Assembly (NCBI GenBank): GCA_001414485.1
Contig: LLEY01000201.1
Coordinates: 1-64,000 of the forward strand
Source: Calycina herbarum
Lineage: Eukaryota; Ascomycota; Leotiomycetes; Helotiales; Pezizellaceae
DNA length: 64,000 nucleotides
Reading direction: 5' to 3'
The translations under genes were made by a program, and so were the position numbers. Below, piece after piece: positions 1-10,590 of the stretch. Position 1 is the first letter of the stretch, and each line of letters starts with the position of its first letter. The notes beneath the pieces were generated by a model, which was given only the letters and a program-made list of their open reading frames with translations, was not told the DNA's origin and made no database searches.

Positions 1-1419
1 GTCTGAAACTTAGAATTCTAAATATATATATAGTAATGAAATCAAAGTTTTAATTTTAAAACTTTTGATTAATAGTTCGTAGAGATATTAAAATGTCAAA
101 ATCGCGATTTTAGGTGTGTTTTCAGTTGGCCGGTTCGCTTGTTTGGCCGGTTCGCTATATATACACGTTATATATAATAGATATACTTTATTGATTTATA
201 AAATAAAGGTGGTATATTATAGTATAACTAGTATTTATAAGAATTAGTAGTATTAGTAAGATACTAAGTTTCTATTAGCTTTTAGCCTAGATTAACTAGT
301 CTCTAGTTATATAACCTCGATATATTATCGTAGAATATTACCCGATACTGATAACTATAGTAGACTCTTCTAATACCGGTATCGATATATCGATTCCCAA
401 GTCTATTAAGGTGTGAAGATGTTAGGTTGTTGTTTCTGCTCTGAAACTCATTTCTCATCTCTTCTCTCTTATAATATCTCAAGGAGATATCATATCTTGA
501 ACGCTAAAACTTCGGGTGCTTTGACTGGATGTGCATCACAAATGCTGAGTAAAGAATAATATGCCTTTTATACGTCTTAGAGTCATCTTTAAGATCATAC
601 TCACGAGTCACGATTCATCAGAGACATTTTCAAACATTGGCGCGTGCTTGAGTTGGTCTTAGATCTCGATATCGTTCTTTTGTTCACTGCACGGGCTGAG
701 AAAGAGACGAACCGAGTGGGTGGGAGCGACGGTGTACACAATGCTCATAGGATTCGTACGGCAATGCTGTCGGTTGTTGGTGAGTGTGTGTCTCGGTTCT
801 CGGGTTTGGGTTTAGGGGGCTTTATGCAGGTTGTGAATTTTAGCGTCGGGAGTTGAGAGTTATGAGTTAAGAGCGGAGATGCTTGAAGATAGGGACAAAA
901 ATAGGGCGAGGAGAATGAGAAATTTGGAAGAGAAGTTAAATTGGTAGCTTTGTTGCTAGATCATTGGATAAGTAAACTGAAATATATTTTTATTTTGAGG
1001 AGGGGATGGATGAAATCTGGGATAGAGAACAGAGATTGGAGTGCCACTTATGAAAGTTAATAATACAGTATACATGAAATAATACCAGAAGTAAAAGAAG
1101 GATAAGAAGAATGTCTACCTCTAAGCGAGCAGAGGAGAATAGTAATTACATTCGGTAACAATGACTCTCTTCTCCTGTACATCACTTAGGGTGCTGGTGT
1201 TCTGCGATTATGAGCTCACTTTTCTCACTTAACAAGCTTTTTGGAACAGAAAGCTATATGAATAAACTCTTCAATTCACTAGAGTGAGCGGTTGCCTCGA
1301 ATATATCAAGACCTATTCCGCAAGGAAAAATCCTGTTCGTCTGCACTCAGATTTCTCTCCTCTCATAGATGCTAAGTGAAAGCTATACTTTAGAAAAATA
1401 AACTCGACAACCCACTCTT
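1..1419. other. AT-rich repeat remnant and gene-free DNA
   Basis: Positions 1-420 are strongly TA-rich with stops in every frame, like the RIP-eroded island at 24-53 kb. A short direct repeat of GGCCGGTTCGCT occurs twice near 130-160. From 420 to about 1420 the base composition returns to normal, but I see no ORF with protein-like content. Confidence 0.5.
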
Positions 1420-1979
1420 TCAAGTCTCTTGATATGTCAATCTCAACTTGCGAAGGCCAAGATCCAGAGGCGCATCTAGCCAATGAGGAAACAAGGGAGA
1501 CTTAGTTGGTAGTCGAAGAACAGGCAAAGATCTTGCGAAAACCTTCATTTGGTAATTGGAGTTGCACCAACTGCATTTGACCAACTTAAGCAATCGGGTC
1601 GTTGACACGAAGAGGCCTTCTTGAGAAAACTACCCATCTCAGAACTTGGGGAATAGTAGTAGGTATATAAGAGTTGTATAAACAATGACTGAAAAAGGGT
1701 TTCCAGCGTGTGTTTTTCTCTGTCGTTGAAGACAAAATAGTAGTACGCTAAAGCTGATTTTGGGACTGACGGAAGGTGATCCTGGACATTTTCTATGGCA
1801 GTAGAACTTGACAATGGGTTAGTGATGGTATATATAAGAAGTAAGCTACTTCTACTAGGGAATGGTCTTACCTTATCTAGCTGCCGAATGTTAGCTGTTG
1901 CTCTAGTCATTTTATGTTGTAGCATGCGTACCGATGCCGTAAAGCCATATAAATGAATTTTCTTGAAATTTCCAATCAT
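1420..1979 (-). pseudogene. NACHT/NLR-like gene fragment
   Basis: I see a 144-residue open stretch (1979 down to 1545) opening with ATG, followed by more protein-like sequence in another frame down to 1420. The central part (SALAYYYFVFNDREKHTLE, then a run of LFQSLFIQLL) resembles the stretch just after the Walker A loop of fungal NACHT-type NLR proteins, typically written as ALAYFYFDFND..K....LLRSLI.QL. An upstream SSTAIENVQ is like the SSTVIEHLQ that follows GKT in the same family. No P-loop and no N-terminal or repeat domain is visible, and the frame changes near 1550. I infer a decayed fragment. The family assignment rests on motif memory alone. Confidence 0.4.
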
Positions 1980-2460
1980 AGAAGTCTATACTACTAGTGA
2001 ACCATTTACAAGTATCTAAATAGCAACTATATCGTATTCTTATATGGATGGTCAGTGGGTTTGGTGCAGAAAGCCACTTATCCGCTTCGCATTGAAATAC
2101 TTCTGGTAGTTAATCAGCAGAGGTCGACATAATTTTGTTCTTGTTATGCCCAGACATGGAGAATGTTGCTAGTGGGACAGCCTTCAATGTCTCTTGGGGG
2201 TTATAATTTCTCATCTTGCGGAATAACAAGGGCCCTGCTATTCCCCTCGCTTAACACCCCCTTTTCAATTATGCTATAATACTCAGGTCTAATCATATTA
2301 TAAGTATTTATTAACTAAATTTACTAAATACATACGGGCACCCAAATTTCCATATAACATAAAGATAACCTCGGGATAAAAAAGAGGAACAGTTACATAA
2401 TTTGTATACAAAGAAACGAAAACTGGTTTTGGACTTTGAGCTTGGATGTAATGAGGATGT
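1980..2460. other. Intergenic, nothing recognised
   Basis: AT-rich spacer downstream of the RelA/SpoT-domain gene. I see no ORF or repeat that can be supported. Its right end must hold the 3' end of the minus-strand gene. Confidence 0.4.
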
Positions 2461-4773
2461 CTAAGTATGGCCAAAGCAGTCTCCACGAGGCTGGGGGGCA
2501 CTTGGAGCCCCTCTCAGATACGGGTGAGTCTCGCGCGGTGATTTCCCTTGCATGTATTCAGGTGGTCTCGAATAGTACGCTCTCGGATTCATTGGTTGGG
2601 CAGAATATGTATTAAGGTCGTTATGTGGCAGGTATCCAGGCAATGATTGGCGTGCATCCCAGCTATTCCTGGGTGGAGGAGCTGCCATTGATCCAGGCTT
2701 TGGGGGTAATCTGGTATTGTGGGTTGTTGGTAGAGGAACTGCCATCGATCCAGGCTTTGGGGGTAATCTGGTATTGTGGGTTGTTGGTAGAGGAACTGCC
2801 ATCGATCCAGGCTTTGGGGGTAATCTGGTATTGTGGCTTGTTGGTAGAGGTACATGTCTGGTCTGTGGAAGCGTTGTGTTTTGGTAGGATTCCGACTGCA
2901 TATTTGGTGGCGCGGGATAGCTGGGTATCTCATTCTGAATATTAAAGGGCTCCGGGTTATGTCTAGCACCAGGTTCTTCGTTGACAGCATTTGGTGGAGT
3001 TGGAGCCTTATATTTATGCTTCGGCGAATGGACGGGTTTTGCTGCGTAGGGTCGACGCTCCCTATCCGTATATGGTATCGGCTGCTCGACTCTTGGGGTC
3101 GTATCTTTCTTTGGCGTCCTCTCGGAATGAGCCCTCTTCCGTTCTTTGTGGGCATTGACGACGTATAAAAACTCCTTGACCGTACCCTCTTCTTCATCAT
3201 CATCCGTTTCTGGGCCATCCGTGGCCGAATCCTCCTTTTGTACTTGCTGAACATCTTCCTCGGCACCCTGACGTATTCCCAATCGTTCAAAGTCTTGCTG
3301 ATACATCGTTGCATGCCGTTGAAAACCACTAGAAGGACGTAATCCCATGAGTCGGTTAACTATATTATCAATACTCAACCGAGCCATTTGAAAAGATACT
3401 CGAAACAAAATATCCTCATTGGTTTCAAACCAATCCCACAATGGATTCAATTCCTTGAAACGGCTCGCGATTTTCCAAGTACTGTTCGAGTCACCTTCAT
3501 TCTCCCCCTCCACCGCGGCGAAACGAAGGGAATGATAAAGTTCCGAGAAATGTCGAAACTTGACCGGCATTCCCTCGATCACCAAGACAGACTTTTGGGG
3601 GAATCGCATGATATCCGCAATATGCACAGCCCTTTCTAAAATCTCTCGTTGGTCAAGTAATTTATCTTTCGTTGAGCGATCGACCTTGAAGAACCTTGAA
3701 TCCTTTTTATCGACCTTGAGATCATCCACATTGACGGACCTTGATTTCAAAAAGAGCTTATCATCATCGATTTGTTTCTCCCCGAGAAGACGAAGAAGGT
3801 ACTCGAGTATGGTCAGAGCAATGGAATCGGTGCTTTTCGTTGGAATGGCCAGGCCCTCAAGCTTATCGCTTAATTTCCAAGGAGAATTAAGCTTCGCCAT
3901 CTTGAGTACAAAGAAGAGGACATCCAAGTGTTCCGTCGACGCCTGAGGAGCCTTAACTTGAGTACGGAGAAAGTGTTGTAATTCAAATTTGTCTCGAAAT
4001 GGCTCTTTTTGATATTTGACCCGGGTATCCATGGCAGTTTGCAACTGCTGCAACAGTACCTCTCCAGTATGAACAAGCCCATTTGTCGCATCCAAAAGTC
4101 GACGCTCTTCTCGTGACGCGGGCCCGCTTGTAAGCGTTTTGTATACCAAGTCATGATCGATTTCCGACCAAGCATGCATAAGGACCGATGCAACCTGTAT
4201 CTCAATAACTGGGTTCGACGCCTGGAAGTCCTCGCGTTGCCTTTTCGTTGACAAATTGTCGATTCTCATCCGCACACGATAGTGATCCGCACGGTAGCCT
4301 TCAAATCGTTGTTTGAAAGCGAAAGAGGATGCTTTTGATGATGGAGATGACACCACACTTATGTCGCTGTCCTCTTCTTCCGGAAATGTCTTGTGGTATA
4401 CATCAGCAAACGCTTCGTACATGATCTTCTTGATCTTTTCCGCGTCGCTTGGAAAATACAAGGCTATCCGCACGCCAGCAAGGTCAACAATCTCATTTCG
4501 GATCTGAAGCGAGTTTTTATAGTGTTTCCCTTGATTCCGCACACGTTCTCGGAGTTTTGCCTCGAGTCGATTGCCTTGTTTGACTCGATGTGTAACGATT
4601 GCCCGTATGCCATTGCTTGCCAGTAAGGTCTCGCATAATTCGTGGGCGAGGCTGGCTGCTTCTTCGTAGTAATATTTTATCTGAACCCAATCTGTGATAA
4701 AGGAAGCAATAGCATCACTTCCCGAATCATTTTGAGGGGTTGTATTCGATGAGGAAGGGGTCGCGGAGGTCAT
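2461..4773 (-). CDS. RelA/SpoT-domain protein with proline-rich tail
   Basis: An intronless 770-residue ORF. The start is the ATG at 4773; the reading frame stays open further upstream only from a GTG. Residues about 20-215 look like the RelA/SpoT nucleotidyltransferase fold: DLAGVRI at 97-103, a GYRADHYRVR stretch at 159-168 in the place of the usual GYR..H motif, and EIQV plus HAWSEIDHDLVYK at 191-212. In bacteria and plants this fold makes (p)ppGpp. In filamentous fungi such proteins are known only as uncharacterised RelA/SpoT-domain proteins, so the reaction here is not established. No HD hydrolase domain precedes it. After a helical middle, the C-terminal third is Pro/Thr-rich and has three perfect-phase 19-residue repeats. 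An exon further upstream is possible: a GTAAGT donor lies near 4962, after an ATG-led short ORF. Confidence 0.8.
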   Translation of the reverse strand: MTSATPSSSNTTPQNDSGSDAIASFITDWVQIKYYYEEAASLAHELCETLLASNGIRAIVTHRVKQGNRLEAKLRERVRNQGKHYKNSLQIRNEIVDLAGVRIALYFPSDAEKIKKIMYEAFADVYHKTFPEEEDSDISVVSSPSSKASSFAFKQRFEGYRADHYRVRMRIDNLSTKRQREDFQASNPVIEIQVASVLMHAWSEIDHDLVYKTLTSGPASREERRLLDATNGLVHTGEVLLQQLQTAMDTRVKYQKEPFRDKFELQHFLRTQVKAPQASTEHLDVLFFVLKMAKLNSPWKLSDKLEGLAIPTKSTDSIALTILEYLLRLLGEKQIDDDKLFLKSRSVNVDDLKVDKKDSRFFKVDRSTKDKLLDQREILERAVHIADIMRFPQKSVLVIEGMPVKFRHFSELYHSLRFAAVEGENEGDSNSTWKIASRFKELNPLWDWFETNEDILFRVSFQMARLSIDNIVNRLMGLRPSSGFQRHATMYQQDFERLGIRQGAEEDVQQVQKEDSATDGPETDDDEEEGTVKEFLYVVNAHKERKRAHSERTPKKDTTPRVEQPIPYTDRERRPYAAKPVHSPKHKYKAPTPPNAVNEEPGARHNPEPFNIQNEIPSYPAPPNMQSESYQNTTLPQTRHVPLPTSHNTRLPPKPGSMAVPLPTTHNTRLPPKPGSMAVPLPTTHNTRLPPKPGSMAAPPPRNSWDARQSLPGYLPHNDLNTYSAQPMNPRAYYSRPPEYMQGKSPRETHPYLRGAPSAPQPRGDCFGHT
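2691..2861 (-). repeat. 57-bp tandem repeat, three copies, coding
   Basis: Three head-to-tail 57 bp units start at 2691, 2748 and 2805 (ATCCAGGCTTTGGGGG on the plus strand). They encode a 19-residue Pro-rich unit containing HNTRLPPKPGSMA in the tail of the RelA/SpoT-domain protein. Units are nearly identical and 57 is a multiple of three, so gain or loss of a unit keeps the frame. Confidence 0.9.
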
Positions 4774-5223
4774 ATTGTCTCGGGTTCTCTTTTGGTGCCG
4801 GAAATGCCAATTGGTAATGCAATACACCCATTCAATCGAAGGCGTGTCCGATCTCGTTGAAATCGTAGGGGAAAAACGAGAATTTAGCGAGACATTACCT
4901 ATCTCGATGTCAGTTGGGGCAAGTACTAGGTAGTCTGTGAAAGAACCTCGATAACTTACCTCTTGAGTTTGATTTCACTTTCGTTCGCATCATAGCGGGG
5001 AAAGTCGAGTTATTTTATTCAGACGTATGCACACAGCCACACACTGCAGCTGGCTGAGCGTTAGGCAAATCAGCGCACACAATTGTTCTGGGCTCACCGA
5101 GCTGCGGCTGAAGCCTGGGGCCCTGTGACACGTCATTGAAGCCTTGCGAAATATTATTCTGCATTGAAAAACACGCGATCATTAAATTGGAGTCCGGAAA
5201 ATTTCTTCTTTCAAAGGAAAGAC
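4774..5223. promoter_or_regulatory. Divergent intergenic promoter region
   Basis: The 450 bp between the minus-strand RelA/SpoT-domain gene and the plus-strand CorA-like gene must hold both promoters. It also contains, on the minus strand, a strong GTAAGT donor near 4962 that could belong to a 5' exon of the RelA/SpoT gene. I see no clear TATA box. Confidence 0.4.
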
Positions 5224-6709
5224 ATGGAAACACCTTATGCTGATTACGTTCGCGCGCAGAGTGGTCGCAATCCATGTCTCTACAATCTCTGTCAGTTTCT
5301 AGATCGCGATAAGAAAGAGAACGATTGTCAAATTACAGGTCTCGAATTTTCTCCCGGAGAAGAAGTTCCAAAGACAATTGATCTTCAAAAACGGGAGCTT
5401 TCCCAACTGCTCGAGGGTTCAGTTCCCAACACGATTACCACTGGACGGATACTCATTATCGAAGATTTGACGAGTGAAATCATCGAACTCCTCGGCGCAT
5501 CACTAAACGTAGACCCTCTATTTTTCGCCTCACACATTTACGGTCCAACTGTTGAAATTACTGCTTCAAAACCATCAAGCGCCATTTTGCCCTCAAAGTC
5601 CAAAAATCTCAATTTTCTAAGTCTGCAATATCAACGGACCATAGAATTCGACGATGTAGTGTCTTCTAAGAAGGTCTTTCGGGACAGCAACGTGCCCAGG
5701 AAGGTTGCAATACTTCCGCCGACGAAGAAAATTAGCATTGGATTGGTGCAATATGGATGTTCTGTATTATCCACGAAGACGAGAAGCAATGACTGGATAA
5801 GTAAGACACCGGAAAATCGTCATTGAAATATCTCGCTAATGAATAGTAGGTATCATATTGGTGGACCCTCCAACGAAAAACAAGTATACTTCTGCCGAGC
5901 AGCAAATTACTCTCGGATCAAAGCCCTTCCAAGGAGGTTATGAGGATTTCCTCGACCGCCCATCGTTTCAACAGCAAGATGATTCTTACCCCGAAAAATT
6001 ATCACTTCGGAAAGATCTTATCTATTATTGGCAAAAGAAACCACCTCCTGGTTTCAACTCCGATAACCCGACATTGTTAAGTCTAGCTTACTACCCCCTG
6101 AAAATTGCAGCAGCAGAGTGGGTTATTTATATTGAAGCAATGAGCAATATCATCAAACAATACGAGTACTCCACGGAAGTGACCACCGGCTCAGCCGTCA
6201 CCGGACAAGAGAGACTGACAACTATCGATGCAGATCTGCGAGCGCTTCAAGTATGGGGTCGTCGTAGTCTGCAAACACTGTACAAACTCCGTTCTGGGCT
6301 CAGATTCCTCAAATACCGAACCAAAGATGTCCAAGATGATGAGTATCTGACACTAGTCGATGATTACGAGCATCTTGTTTCCATGGTTGATATTTACAGA
6401 CATCGGCTTGAAACGCTTGTCCCTCTTCTCACATCCGTCGTTCAAATCACCGACACTCGTCGATCGCTAAGAGAGGCTGCGAATGTCACGCGATTGACAA
6501 ATTTAGCTCTGTTCTTTGTGCCGTTGTCATTTGTATCAAGCTTATTCAGTATTAACGAAGGAGTGCCAGCGCGAGTATATGGCATCTACTGCGCTGTGGC
6601 GATTCCAGTGTTTGGAACTGTCATTTTCCTTGCTCACCCTCCATCCTCGATGAGATGGTTAGGGTACGAAGGATACAGAAATGGAAATAGAAACAAAAAA
6701 GTTCCCTAG
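5224..6709 (+). CDS. CorA-like membrane protein
   Basis: Two exons, 5224-5800 and 5850-6709, separated by a 49 bp intron (GTAAGA donor, GCTAAT branch, TAG acceptor). Splicing joins the frames in phase 1 and gives 478 residues. The start is the ATG at 5224; the frame upstream opens only from a TTG. The C-terminal part has two hydrophobic segments at about residues 407-428 and 432-456 after a long helical region, which is the layout of CorA-like Mg2+ transporters and of the fungal CorA-like family. The diagnostic GMN after the first transmembrane helix reads SIN here, so metal transport cannot be assumed. It is transcribed away from the RelA/SpoT gene. The N-terminal half is typical of fungal members with no known function. 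Confidence 0.75.
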
Positions 6710-6856
6710 AAATTGGCTTTCATAGGAAATGCTCAACTCATTGTCGGATCCCCTTCAAATAGAGGAGTGAACCTCCATTTTGACCTGTAGTGTGGCCCCC
6801 GCAGCGTAATCAAGGTCACCTTTTAATTTCATTCCACCTCAACACATTTAATAAAC
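6710..6856. other. Intergenic spacer, likely terminator and promoter
   Basis: Short spacer between the CorA-like gene and the secreted-protein gene; nothing distinctive seen. Confidence 0.3.
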
Positions 6857-7376
6857 ATGTATATCCTCAAGAGACCTACGATCCTCCTCCTCGCTTCTCT
6901 TATCGCCGTCAACGCTCTCCCAGCTTTACAAGGAACTGCCTCCGTAACCGACATTGTTCCTCCTTGGTTGATAGAGAGCCACATGGTGCAGTGGGAGGTT
7001 CGGTAGGCGGGGCAAAGGGCGTGAAGGGTGCAACCAAAGCAGTTCAAAGAGATCTCTCCTTGGGGGCCAGACAAACACCACCACCTCCTCCACCTCCAAT
7101 GAACGGTACAATGCCGCCTCCTCCACCGCCTCCAAATGGCATGCCTCCTCCACCTCCAATGGATGGATGACGCAATGCGGCCTCCCCCTTCAGTAAATGG
7201 CATGCCTTCTCCTCCTCCAATGAATGGCACAATGACTCTACCACCCCTCCTCCTTCAGCGCCAACAGCAGCAACCACGAACAATGCCAACAATTCTGATA
7301 ATTCAAATAATACTAATAATAGAAACAACGCTAACAAAGCAGTAGCTAACGAATATAAATTAGAGAGGTTATTATA
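6857..7376 (+). pseudogene. Secreted proline-rich repeat protein, frameshifted
   Basis: An ATG at 6857 begins a typical signal peptide (Lys-Arg, then a hydrophobic run ILLLASLIAV, then NALPAL). That frame ends at a TAG near 7006. The adjacent frame then carries GGAKGVKG, a basic-rich VQRDLSLGARQ stretch and runs of seven prolines alternating with MNGTM/NGM, until a TGA at 7168. A third segment with the same P-rich units lies in the first frame from about 7176. An Asn-rich tail in the second frame then runs to TAA at 7374-7376. At least two shifts are needed to read it through, one of them at a tandem ATGG stretch. I infer a small secreted protein broken by slippage in its repeats, or a sequence with indel errors. 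No short intron of usual size explains the shifts. Confidence 0.5.
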
Positions 7377-8705
7377 ACTTGATTTTAGAAGAAGAGGTAG
7401 AGAATATAGAGTTACATAAAATAGAAAGATAGAATAGCTTACCAGATAAGAAAGAATTTAATAGAATAGAATAATAAATGTATATTGTGTTTTTCTTGCT
7501 TAGGTTAATATGAAATAATTAATTAGACTAGAACAAGGCCTTTTTAGAATTGGATACAAACATCATGACAAAACACGTGAAAGTCCACAGAAGCACTCGC
7601 TTGAGTTCCCCAGCAACAAACTTTGTTGTAGGACGAAATTGAACAGATAATCTCAGGGCATAGGCTATTTTTGGGTATTGGAAACAAACGTTCAAAGACC
7701 TGAGCGAGCGACCGGAAACAAATAAACATTCCCGTGCGTGCCTTGAATCAACTTCGTCCCAACCTCGAACTACCTTGGGGGTTGGCTAATACCAACTCTT
7801 CGACCTCGAATCGAGACCAGGGCGGGGATAGAAGGAAATGTCCCTCAATCCCCCCTCTCTCCCTTGCCCTCCTATCACAATTTCTCGAAAACGAATTGCC
7901 AGGAGACTTCCGAGGAAAGAATTGGGCACCAACCATAAGGAAACGTTCCACTCGAACTAAACAAATGAAATGATTTCATTAAAGACTGAAACTAGTTGAA
8001 AAGGGGTTGAGGGTGGGTTGTTCTAGATGCCTCTTCTCCCAAATATCCCTCCTCGACCAAGAAGGAAATCTAAATAGTAAACATGTGTACCACTCCATTC
8101 TCATCGGAGGCTCCACTTAGTAGAGAGACAGATGGTGTGGGAACGGCCTTCTATTTGGTGGCGAGATATCCAGCGAGGTCGGCTCCCCTGAATCAGCAAG
8201 TTCGTCCCTCAACTCAACCTTCCAGGTTGGGAGGTCGCTCCTGCCTACTTACCTCGACCTCGACCTCGACTTGCTCCACCATGACGAGTGCGAGGAGACC
8301 TTGTCCAAATCCAGAGTATAAACTCCCCTCCCTTCCTCCCCATCCCCCTATATACGATTTCTTGTTGTCGAAAAAGAGTCGCGGGGGGATGCAGAATTCG
8401 CCACCAGGGGCAGGACCACATTATAAGATCAATGAGGAAATATGGCAGTGAAGAAGAAGCAACAGGCTCGAATTGAACCAAAGAAATAAAATCATTGCAC
8501 TGAGATTGAAGATCAAAATGGGTGCTCTCGCTGAGGGGGTTGACTCACTCTGAAATCTCGTGAGAACCTGTGAGGGCTCTCGATGCCGACCTTTCACCGA
8601 AGCCAAGCACTGTAACTTTTGCGTCGCGTCAACATCGCGTCCTCCTCTTTCATCAACCCCTCAATTGAACTGCTAAACTGAAACACAACATAAAATCTCA
8701 CAAAA
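7377..8705. other. Long intergenic region upstream of thymidylate synthase
   Basis: About 1.3 kb with only short, compositionally unlike ORFs. It is AT-rich to 7550, then of mixed composition, with a CTCGAC trinucleotide run near 8252. The last 120 bp hold the likely promoter of the thymidylate synthase gene. Confidence 0.4.
8624..8641. promoter_or_regulatory. Paired MCB-like sites upstream of thymidylate synthase
   Basis: TCGCGTC (GACGCGA on the other strand) occurs twice, at 8624-8630 and 8635-8641, ending about 65 bp before the ATG. ACGCG-core MluI boxes bind MBF (Mbp1-Swi6) and drive G1/S expression of the yeast thymidylate synthase gene CDC21. Assigning the same role here is inference from position and core sequence. 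Confidence 0.4.
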
Positions 8706-9771
8706 ATGGCTCCCTCAACCACAGAAGCAGAATTCATCGTCCAGACCAAAATCGAGTCTACCAATGGCACAACACCAGCAAAAGTAGATCCCACCCATGA
8801 AGAACACCAATACTTAGACCTCATCCGCGAAATCCTAGAAACTGGTGAACACCGTCCAGATCGGTACATAACCCCCCATCCAATCCGAATCCAATAAAAC
8901 CATAAATACTAAATTCTCAAAAAGAACAGGAACAGGGACCCTCTCCCTCTTCGCCCCGCGCCCCCTAAAATTCTCCCTCTCAACCCCAGAAGGAACGCCC
9001 ATCCTACCCCTCCTAACCACAAAACGCGTCTTCCTCCGCGCCGTCCTCGCCGAACTTCTCTGGTTCATCTCAGGCTCCACATCCTCCCTCCCCCTCACCG
9101 AAGCCGGAATAAAAATCTGGGACGGAAACGGATCGCGAGAATACCTCGATAGTGTAGGCCTTTCCCACCGCGCAGTTGGAGATCTAGGTCCCGTCTATGG
9201 CTTCCAATGGCGACATTTTGGGGCCGAATATGTGGATGCCGAAACGGATTATACAGGCAAGGGAGTCGATCAGTTACAAGAGGTTATTGACAAGTTGAGG
9301 AATAATCCGTATGATCGACGGATTATTTTGAGTGCGTGGAATCCGAGAGATTTGAAACTTATGGCTTTACCGCCTTGTCATATGTTTGCGCAGTTTTATG
9401 TTTCGTATCCACCAACAGTAGATGGAGAGACGAAGGCAAAGGGGAGATTGCATTGCCAACTTTATCAGAGGAGTTGTGATATGGGACTTGGTGTTCCGTT
9501 TAATATCGCGAGTTATGCGCTTTTAACGCATATTTTGGCTCATGTGTGTGATTTGGTTCCGGGCACGTTTACACATACGATGGGAGATGCACATGTTTAT
9601 AAAGATCATGTTGATGCGTTGAAGGTTCAGTTGACGAGGGATCCGAGGGAGTTTCCGGGATTGGAGATTAAGAGGGAGAAAGGGGGGAGTATTGATGGGT
9701 GGAAGGTGGAGGATTTTGAGGTCAAGGGGTATGAACCTCATAAGAGCATTGCTATGAAGATGTCTGTTTGA
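8706..9771 (+). CDS. TMP1: Thymidylate synthase
   Basis: Makes dTMP from dUMP with methylene-tetrahydrofolate. Exons are 8706-8863 and 8925-9771 around a 61 bp intron (GTACAT donor, AAAAG acceptor). Splicing restores the family's DRTGTGT motif across the junction and yields 334 residues, near the usual fungal length. Visible landmarks are the [10 protein letters not shown] block, the catalytic Cys204 in [12 protein letters not shown], the [19 protein letters not shown] block, and the HVYKDH and [10 protein letters not shown] motifs at the C terminus. A short N-terminal extension of about 30 residues precedes the conserved EEHQYLDLI start. Codon usage changes midway: exon 2 is C-rich to about 9200, then favours G/T third positions. 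The paired MCB-like sites upstream suit S-phase expression. Confidence 0.95.
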
Positions 9772-10270
9772 GACGGGATTGTTGGATGAGTAGGGGCGTA
9801 ATGGGGATTGATTTGGGTGGAGTGATTTTTGGAGTTGGAGGTAATGAGATGTATAGAGTAAAACTTTCTCGAGATTAGGAATAGAGAAATGTCAATAACA
9901 GGTGGTTGCCGCTATGAAATGCCAATGGGAGAAAATTCAACAGAGCAGGTATGCCATAAACGAGCCAAAAATTCCATTTATTTACAAAATCCATAGAAAC
10001 GCTTTCAAATGCTAACGCCAACGCTAATGCTTTATGATAAGGCCTGCCTAAAATCCTTTTTTTACCGCTCAAAAGAACTCTTCCTATATACATTTCTCCA
10101 TCTCTTCCAGCAGCTCTACCAATTTGTGCTCAGCCGTTCCTCTAGCTAGCCAGCACTATTGGATTCATCCAAAAGCTATTTATAAAAAATACATTAGTAT
10201 ACTCTCCCAACAAGATGCCTCGGAAAACGAAAACTTACAGTGGGTGTTTTATTTTGCCTCGCTGGCTTGA
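9772..10270. other. Intergenic, nothing recognised
   Basis: Downstream region of thymidylate synthase. I see no protein-like ORF and no repeat. Confidence 0.35.
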
Positions 10271-10590
10271 CTACGCCGATTTCATGCCTGCTCCGTCACT
10301 CGTGCTAGCTTGCGCTCCTTTGCGGATAGCAGCAGCAGCATTATTCGCAATGGTACTTGCAGGAGAGCTATCACTTTTCTGTTGTCTAGCGTCTAGGTCT
10401 CTTTGAGCTACATTGCCTTAACTTGTACCCGTGCTAGCTGTAGGTCCGTCGCCTGTTGGTGCTGGTGCTGCCTTTTTGCCTCCAGATGGTGCTGATTGTT
10501 TAGGGCTGTTACCTGCACTATTTCCTGCTGTTGCCCCAGCGGAAGCTTGTTGTGGTGCTCTGTCAATCAATGCGTATTGCGATGAAGGGA
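10271..10590 (-). pseudogene. Low-complexity gene remnant with an internal stop
   Basis: Reading the minus strand from about 10590 gives an open Ala/Ser/Gly/Gln-rich frame (QQASAGATAGNSAGNSPKQS and on). It hits TAA at 10420-10418 and then continues in the same frame for 48 residues to TAG at 10273-10271. The continuation contains NVAQRDLDARQQKSD and an Ala-rich helix. A single CAA to TAA change would explain the stop, which is the change RIP makes. A 3' splice site (TTGACAG) lies at the upstream edge, so earlier exons may exist toward 10990. The QRDL..AR sequence recalls VQRDLSLGARQ in the secreted protein at 6857-7376. Function unknown. Confidence 0.4.

Noticed and set aside
2625..3168. Plus-strand ORFs over the 57-bp repeats
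   Set aside because: They are shadows of the minus-strand RelA/SpoT gene; repeats keep several frames open.
5164..5223. N-terminal extension of the CorA-like protein from 5164
   Set aside because: The codon at 5164 is TTG; the first ATG in frame is 5224.
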